This document shows positions 17,619 to 22,478 of a DNA stretch of 22,478 nt, one piece after another. Source of the DNA: Paramacrobiotus richtersi (lineage: Eukaryota > Tardigrada > Eutardigrada > Parachela > Macrobiotidae). Where the stretch lies: positions 1 to 22,478 of the forward strand of contig JAQGAU010000943.1 in assembly GCA_034698045.1 (NCBI GenBank), read 5' to 3'. The position numbers and the translations under genes are program-made. Under the pieces are notes generated by a model. That model did not search any database. It saw only the letters and a list, made by a program, of their open reading frames with translations, and was not told the DNA's origin. Each line of letters opens with the position of its first letter. The stretch's first letter is position 1.

Positions 17619-19187
17619 ATGAACACCTTACATATATAATGATAGATGAACAGCTAAAATTTTCCTGGTTTTAATATTATTCTATCAGACTATTAATACC
17701 ATAATACAACTGTTTACTGTTATTGTTTATTTATTTGTGGCGTCACCAATTTAGATGCACTGAATGGTCTGCCCTTTCAACAATATTTGTGTTATCTCCA
17801 GATGCATACATTTCTACGTCTCAGTTTCCACGGAATCAAACCTCCCTTTTATCTTTCAGTATTAGAGAATCTTATCTGTTCACGTCTAAGGGAACTTACT
17901 CAGTGCACGGTACGGAGCTGCGGCGACAGTGTCTAGCTGACGTATAGGAGGGTTCTGCTTTGACCGGTGGTTGCGAACGTTGGGTGGGATATCGCCTACC
18001 GTTTTTGAGAGCGTTTTCTGTTCCGTTTCACTTGCCACCACAACGATTGACTGAAGCATTGAATAGTTCCATGACTGAAACAAATTGCTTCGGACTTATG
18101 ATGTGTTTTATGGATCAGACCGAAAACCCTTTCTGACCGGCAAAACCGTCCAGAGGGCAACAATTTCCCACCCGAAGAATTTTTCCCACAAGTCTTCGAC
18201 TGACACCTTTTGGTTGCAAAGCATTATCGTCCGGGCGTTTTTCTCGGACCGAGTTGATAGCAAGTTTGAGTCCGTACGCCTTTGCCAACGAATGACCAAT
18301 AATATCCAGAATCAGATAGTGCTAGTCATTTGGTGACCAGTACACGTGAACAAAGTGAGTCTTCCGAGAATTTGATGGCTCTCGCCGAAGCGTCGCTGTT
18401 CTTTAGCTGATTGTCGCTGGAGCCTGGGAGACGAGGAAAACCAGTTTCTTGCTGTCCAAAATTTTCGCAGGACGTAATTATCACCCTTTGAACGGATCTG
18501 TCGGTCACAGTCGTTTGAAAATAGCTTAGACCGGGACAGCGTGTTTTCGATCCGATTTTGAATGTTTTTTGAACTCCGAGGCCGAAGGTACTTTTAGCCT
18601 TTGTGGTTATTCAGATTTTTGTGATATGGAGCGGGCGCAATATAGATCTCGAGTTAGAATTAATAAGTATCAAACCTGAATGGGTGTTTTGAAATGTGGT
18701 ATTGGTTTTGGTAATTTGTTTCTTCATCTTAATTTCGAGGTTATCTCGAAGATTTTACAAATAATTCAGTGGGCTTTGTACCGGCATGAAACTGTTTTTT
18801 AAAATGGCTTGTGACCTCGTTTTGGACTATATGGAATCTAATGGTCAGTTCCGTTCTTGCTAAGCTTGAATGATGTGTGTTTCCAATCAACGTTATTCTA
18901 TTTAAAGAATTATTTTCAAGGTGACCTTGAAACTATTCACCGGAATTTTTTTGTGATGGCGTGTAGTGTCAAGGGAAACCATTCACAGAAAAATATCAGG
19001 TGAACCCCTTTTTCGGTACGGGGAATCTGGATCTGCTATCGGTTTTCTGTTTCTCTGTTCGGTTATGGAGATCCTGACATTACGGGGAGGCCGAGCGTAT
19101 TATAGATCTGATCTAAATCAAGATAATTCAGTGTATATTACGTTCCTATTACGGAACTAGTTCCTATTTTTCAGTTCCTAACTTCAT
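17619..19187. other. Intergenic stretch, no gene seen
   Basis: Only short frames without domains are present. There is a motif copy GGCAAAACCGTCCA at 18139-18152, a 17-nt palindrome TTCAAGGTGACCTTGAA near 18917-18933, and loosely similar ATAGATCT-containing segments near 18643 and 19102. Confidence 0.45.
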
Positions 19188-19604
19188 ATTACGGAACTCC
19201 GTCCCGGGATAACCAAATCTCCCAAACCAAACAAGCTCCGTTCGTATAAATTATACGATCGGATAGAGCATAGCTCAAAACGGTGACACATGACGTTTGA
19301 TTTCGAAAGAAACCCACGGGCAGTGCAGGAAAAAGTAATTTTTTCGCATCACACACGATGCGTAATACAACTGGATTACTAATACCGTGCAAATAGTATT
19401 AAGCGTTGTTATGATCAGATACAATATCTATCTATCTATGTAGTACTAGTACTAGTTCCTATTACGTAACTCCGTCCCGGGACAACGAAATCTCCCAAAC
19501 CAAACTTAAGCTCCGTTCGAATAAATTGTACCATCGGATAGAGCATAGGTCAAACGGGGACACATTACGTTTGATTTTAAAAGAAACCCCCGGGCACTAC
19601 AGGA
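19188..19604 (+). repeat. Direct duplication of about 143 bp
   Basis: 19188-19330 and 19461-19604 align along their whole length with scattered substitutions: ATTACGNAACTCCGTCCCGG starts both, CGGATAGAGCATAG is shared, and both end with CGGGCANTNCAGGA. The gap is 130 bp. A further TATTACGGAACT lies just upstream at about 19148. The frame 19526-19717 has no domain. Confidence 0.8.
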
Positions 19605-20106
19605 CACACCTATCTAGTTGTAATACTTCACAGTACAGGAAGTACAGTTTGTTGCTGCTGTCAGTAAAACAAATCGGGAAGTGGCTGAAAACTTCATCCC
19701 CGTGCAGCCTCGTCTGAATTTTCCACTTTTGGCGCCATAATCACACTCGCGTTTAACGGATATGCAAATAAATTTTAAAGTTCAAACATTTTAGAAATTT
19801 AAGCGACATACAATTATCACTTCTCGACCAGTTCTTATAATCCAAGAGCCGAAAGTTTTAAAAGTCTTGTGCCTGCCCTTTGATCGTGATTTGCTTACAC
19901 TTTTATGAAGTCTGTTCTTAAAATTAAAACTGCTCTGCTAGACGCTTACGCATTTCAAGAACGATAGAACGGAGTGAATTCCACGTTTTTTCAACAGATT
20001 TCAAGTTTTTATGGATTAACATCCCAGTTGTTTGTTTGCTCTTTGTAAGCGTCACATCGAATAAGATAGTAATAAAACCGTGCATACAAATCGAAAAAAT
20101 TCCAGG
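19605..20106. other. Intergenic stretch, no gene seen
   Basis: AT-rich sequence leading to the hAT-type MITE. The minus-strand frame 19924-20208 runs into the element and has no recognisable domain. Confidence 0.4.
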
Positions 20107-20548
20107 AATGCTGTCAGGCCCGTAATATCTGTCCCTGGGAGGGGAGGGGGGGCGGAAACCCGCGGGGCTGGCGGATTTTCGGCATTTTTCCGCGGCGGCG
20201 GCGGACATTTTTCCGACCTACGCGGGGGGGCGGGTGCAAAATTAAAAACAAATTTAATTAAAAATAAAATTTTTCAAGAGTTTTAACGGGTTTTGAGCGC
20301 ATTTGAATTTTTTTTAGCTAAACTAAGCTATTTTGCAGTGCAAACAGCTTTTTTGCAAGTGCATACATTGAAAAAATGAAAAAAAACAATTTTTTTTAAA
20401 AATTTTAAAAAAATCATCCGCGGGGGTGGCGAAGCATCCGAAGCCCTCTCCAAAATCCGCTCGGGGGGGGGGGCGTATAATTCGGTGATTTGAGGGGGGC
20501 GGACCGCCTCTCCGCCCCCCCCCCTTCTATTACGGGCCTGAATGCTGG
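20107..20548. mobile_element. Non-autonomous hAT-type element (MITE), 426 bp
   Basis: The element 20115-20540 has perfect 13-bp terminal inverted repeats CAGGCCCGTAATA, a typical hAT-style end beginning CAGG. The flanks AATGCTGT (20107-20114) and AATGCTGG (20541-20548) match at 7 of 8 positions, the 8-bp target duplication expected for hAT. The interior is non-coding: G-rich near the left end, a poly(A/T)-rich middle, and C/G runs near the right end (20461-20525). No transposase is present, so it would depend on an autonomous hAT elsewhere. Confidence 0.82.
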
Positions 20549-21426
20549 CACGAAGAACAAGAAAAACAATCCAGCTGAAAGAACGGCGAATCACCCAGAA
20601 GTAGCGGGAGTGAACGCGGAGAAATTCTTCAGCACAAGACGAGCTTGTTTTAAAGGGAATCTCTGCCAGGAGTATCCCCTGGAAAATCTGCTAAAGGAAG
20701 TGCGCCCTGTGTGGATAACGGGGTACCCAAACTTCGCGCAGTGTGGACAAACGGCGTAAGCTATAATCGTAAACCACTACGCACTACGTGTACATGAAAA
20801 AAAACTGGCCTACACATTGGCATGAATATAAAACTGCTCAGGTTAAAAATTTTTAAATTTGCGCATGCGAATCTGATAGAGCAAAATTCGTTACAGAACT
20901 GGTACCGAATCGATTTTTGAGACTCATTATATTTTATAATTAGCAATTTAAGGTGCTTCAAGAAAGCCTAACTTCAATATAAGTGGAATATCGAAAAACC
21001 ACTTCGTTTAGCTAGTTTAGTTCGAAAAACTACTACTTCGCAAAGCTGGTGCTAAAATAAATACTACAGTCATGTTGAGAGTCATTAAGTTTTGTCGTTT
21101 TTATTTTTTGATACTCAATTTCTTACAGCTGCTTGATCGCTTACCGGAAAGCGCGGGACCAGAATATGACTTGGATTATGGTTTCTTTACAACAGGCCAG
21201 ATCTCTGCAGTTAACGACAAGAACTGAAGCGTAAATATTCCAGATGATGGTGTGGCTGCTAATTTTAACTGTGCAGACTAATCGAACAAACCAGTTTGCT
21301 AGTTCACGGCAGGGGTTATTCAATGTGCGTGCGCGTGCAGGCTCAATCGGTGCAACTTCATTCAAGAAATGCATTATGCAAATGCACTGCAAGAATGCAG
21401 ACCGCAAGATCCACTAATTCCACTTC
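20549..21426. other. Intergenic stretch, no gene seen
   Basis: The plus-strand frame across 20541-20759 begins inside the MITE flank and is short. The minus-strand frame 21141-21407 has no domain. The remainder is AT-rich. Confidence 0.4.
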
Positions 21427-21532
21427 CACGTCACCACGTGTGTGAACGTACCATGAGCTATAGACTAGTGACTAGTCTATAGACTAGTCTATAGCTCATG
21501 GAACGTACGGTAGTTGTGGCACGTGGTCGTGG
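21427..21532. repeat. Long palindrome, 19-bp perfect inner arms
   Basis: CCATGAGCTATAGACTAGT (21451-21469) and its exact reverse complement (21483-21501) enclose a 13-nt loop that is itself rich in CTATAGACTAGT. The pairing resumes outside with CCACGTCACCACGTG against CACGTGGTCGTGG, giving an imperfect palindrome of about 105 bp. Confidence 0.85.
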
Positions 21533-21761
21533 TATAAGACAACTTTATTCCCCAGATTTCTCTGGCAGAGGCACCACGCGGGTGGTGGTGAGTGGTGGTG
21601 AGGCGTACGACAGTCCCTGATATGGCGCACGGACAGGATCAAAACTTCTCTGATTGACGCAGGCTGAGCACGCAGCGGACTTTATAGGTACACCTGAAGA
21701 GATGGGCATCTCTGGCCTATCTTCTTCATTATATTCATTGTTCAGCTTCTATATCTACGGT

Positions 21762-21832
21762 CTACCATAGTAAAACTGAAGAGACATGGATGTCTGTCCG
21801 GGCCGGCCGGCCTCTTCAGTTTCTCTATGGGT
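21762..21832. repeat. Hairpin with AAACTGAAGAG / CTCTTCAGTTT arms
   Basis: Perfect 11-bp arms at 21773-21783 and 21812-21822. Pairing continues outward after a 2-nt mismatch through ACCATAG / CTATGGG. The loop contains GGGCCGGCCGGCC. Confidence 0.75.
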
Positions 21833-21862
21833 CTACGTCTCTATTTGTACCGTAGTTTTAAT

Positions 21863-21906
21863 CAAGAGCATATTCATTGCACATTGTCCGTATGAATATG
21901 CTCTTG
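21863..21906. repeat. Hairpin with 15-bp perfect arms
   Basis: CAAGAGCATATTCAT (21863-21877) pairs exactly with ATGAATATGCTCTTG (21892-21906) around a 14-nt loop. The left arm plus two loop bases recur at 6441-6457. Confidence 0.88.
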
Positions 21907-22201
21907 CATAACTGCGATAAACTCATAGCCGAAGCTGGCTTTAGCGTAAGTAACCAGTAAAATGAAATTTCAAAAATTTTAATGCTTTTCAGTGGTAGAT
22001 TGTTGGTTAAAATTAGGCTCGAAAATAGACGGGTTATTAAAAAAGAAAACAGAAAAAAATTAGAACATTAACTGGCGTAAATTAAAAACATCATTTAGCT
22101 GCAGGTCCTTTTGCGAAGCTAGGGAGAGGGGATGGGAGAAAATAGAAGGGGAGAGATATTCGATTTTTTTACATGTTCACGATTTAGAAATTACGGTAAT
22201 G

Positions 22202-22228
22202 AATAATAATAATAATAATAATAATAAT
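22202..22228 (+). repeat. (AAT)9 microsatellite
   Basis: Nine uninterrupted AAT units, seen directly. Confidence 0.95.
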
Positions 22229-22268
22229 GAAATACCTTTATTTCATTGCCATAAAGGCTACTGAATCA

Positions 22269-22322
22269 GAGCTGTGCGACTAGTCGACAGCTTTGGCGGC
22301 GGCGCGAAACGCCCGCCGCCAA
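22269..22322. repeat. Two adjacent near-palindromes, GC-rich
   Basis: AGCTGTGCGACTAGTCGACA-GCT (about 22269-22292) is a palindrome apart from a one-base bulge. Directly after it, TTGGCGGCGGCG (22293-22304) pairs with GCCCGCCGCCAA (22311-22322) with one bulge. Both would fold into stable stems. Confidence 0.6.
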
Positions 22323-22478
22323 CGCGCTGCAAGCGAGCCGTTTATAAATTTAGTGATTCATACAGCATAAATAAGCGTGTCAAGAAAATCCATAAAAGTG
22401 CAAAGTGCAAAGTACGACATACATATGTTAATTCGGCAAGTACTGTGAAACCCTTTCCCTGCCACCGTTCTATCATGG

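Larger units (their letters stand above)
21907..22478. other. Window end: no gene; possible upstream region of a gene beyond it
   Basis: AT-rich sequence, a purine-rich patch near 22120-22160, the microsatellite and GC-rich palindromes, then TTTATAAATT near 22340 and an ATG at 22475-22477. A promoter and gene start at the edge is possible but cannot be judged. Confidence 0.3.

Noticed and set aside
18917..18933. TTCAAGGTGACCTTGAA as a nuclear-receptor response element
   Set aside because: A palindrome of this length is expected by chance about once in several windows, and no gene promoter is nearby.
20080..20594. Gly- and Pro-rich frames on both strands
   Set aside because: They arise from G/C runs inside the non-coding hAT MITE.
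1..22478. CRISPR array, prokaryotic operon or rRNA genes
   Set aside because: No regularly spaced identical repeats with unique spacers, no Shine-Dalgarno-led gene series and no rRNA-like conserved segments were seen.

Overview
The window reads as eukaryotic, invertebrate nuclear DNA: AT-rich, gene-poor, without operons or ribosome-binding sites, with splice-site-like exon edges and several layers of mobile elements. A minus-strand F-box protein exon (3142-4413) has an architecture that reminds me of a protein family expanded in tardigrades. I could not run a search, so the taxon is a moderate-confidence guess.

Layout. Positions 1-1012 hold a 10-bp tandem repeat, a poly(A) signal and a Ser/Pro/Arg-rich ORF (528-965) that may be the start of an unrecognised mobile-element protein. 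Positions 1061-2290 carry many degenerate copies of GGYAAAAGTGTCCGGC in both orientations. The F-box exon follows. Positions 4723-6035 form a 1.3-kb island with a decayed gene. It is bounded by inverted GGGGTGCCTRTAGTAA repeats and lies between identical 9-bp direct repeats, like a transposon with its target duplication. Positions 6045-9900 are AT-rich with no gene I can support, but contain several inverted or tandem repeats.

The centrepiece is 10386-15994, an apparently complete PIF/Harbinger DNA transposon of 5609 bp. Its 24-bp terminal inverted repeats match at 23 of 24 positions and are flanked on both sides by TTAA. It carries an intact 430-aa DDE transposase (plus strand) and an intact 289-aa MADF-BESS DNA-binding protein (minus strand), the usual two-protein Harbinger system, in which the Myb/SANT/MADF-like protein helps the transposase reach DNA and the nucleus. 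A possible third ORF, hydrophobic, lies between them. A second, diverged inverted repeat lies outside the transposon (about 9908-10075 and 16157-16310), so the Harbinger seems to have landed near the middle of an older palindromic element.

To the right are one possible minus-strand exon (17225-17453), a 143-bp direct duplication (19188-19604), a 426-bp hAT-type MITE with a recognisable 8-bp target duplication (20115-20540), and a run of strong hairpins (21427-21906) followed by an (AAT)9 microsatellite and GC-rich near-palindromes. No rRNA, tRNA, CRISPR or prokaryotic operon structure was seen.
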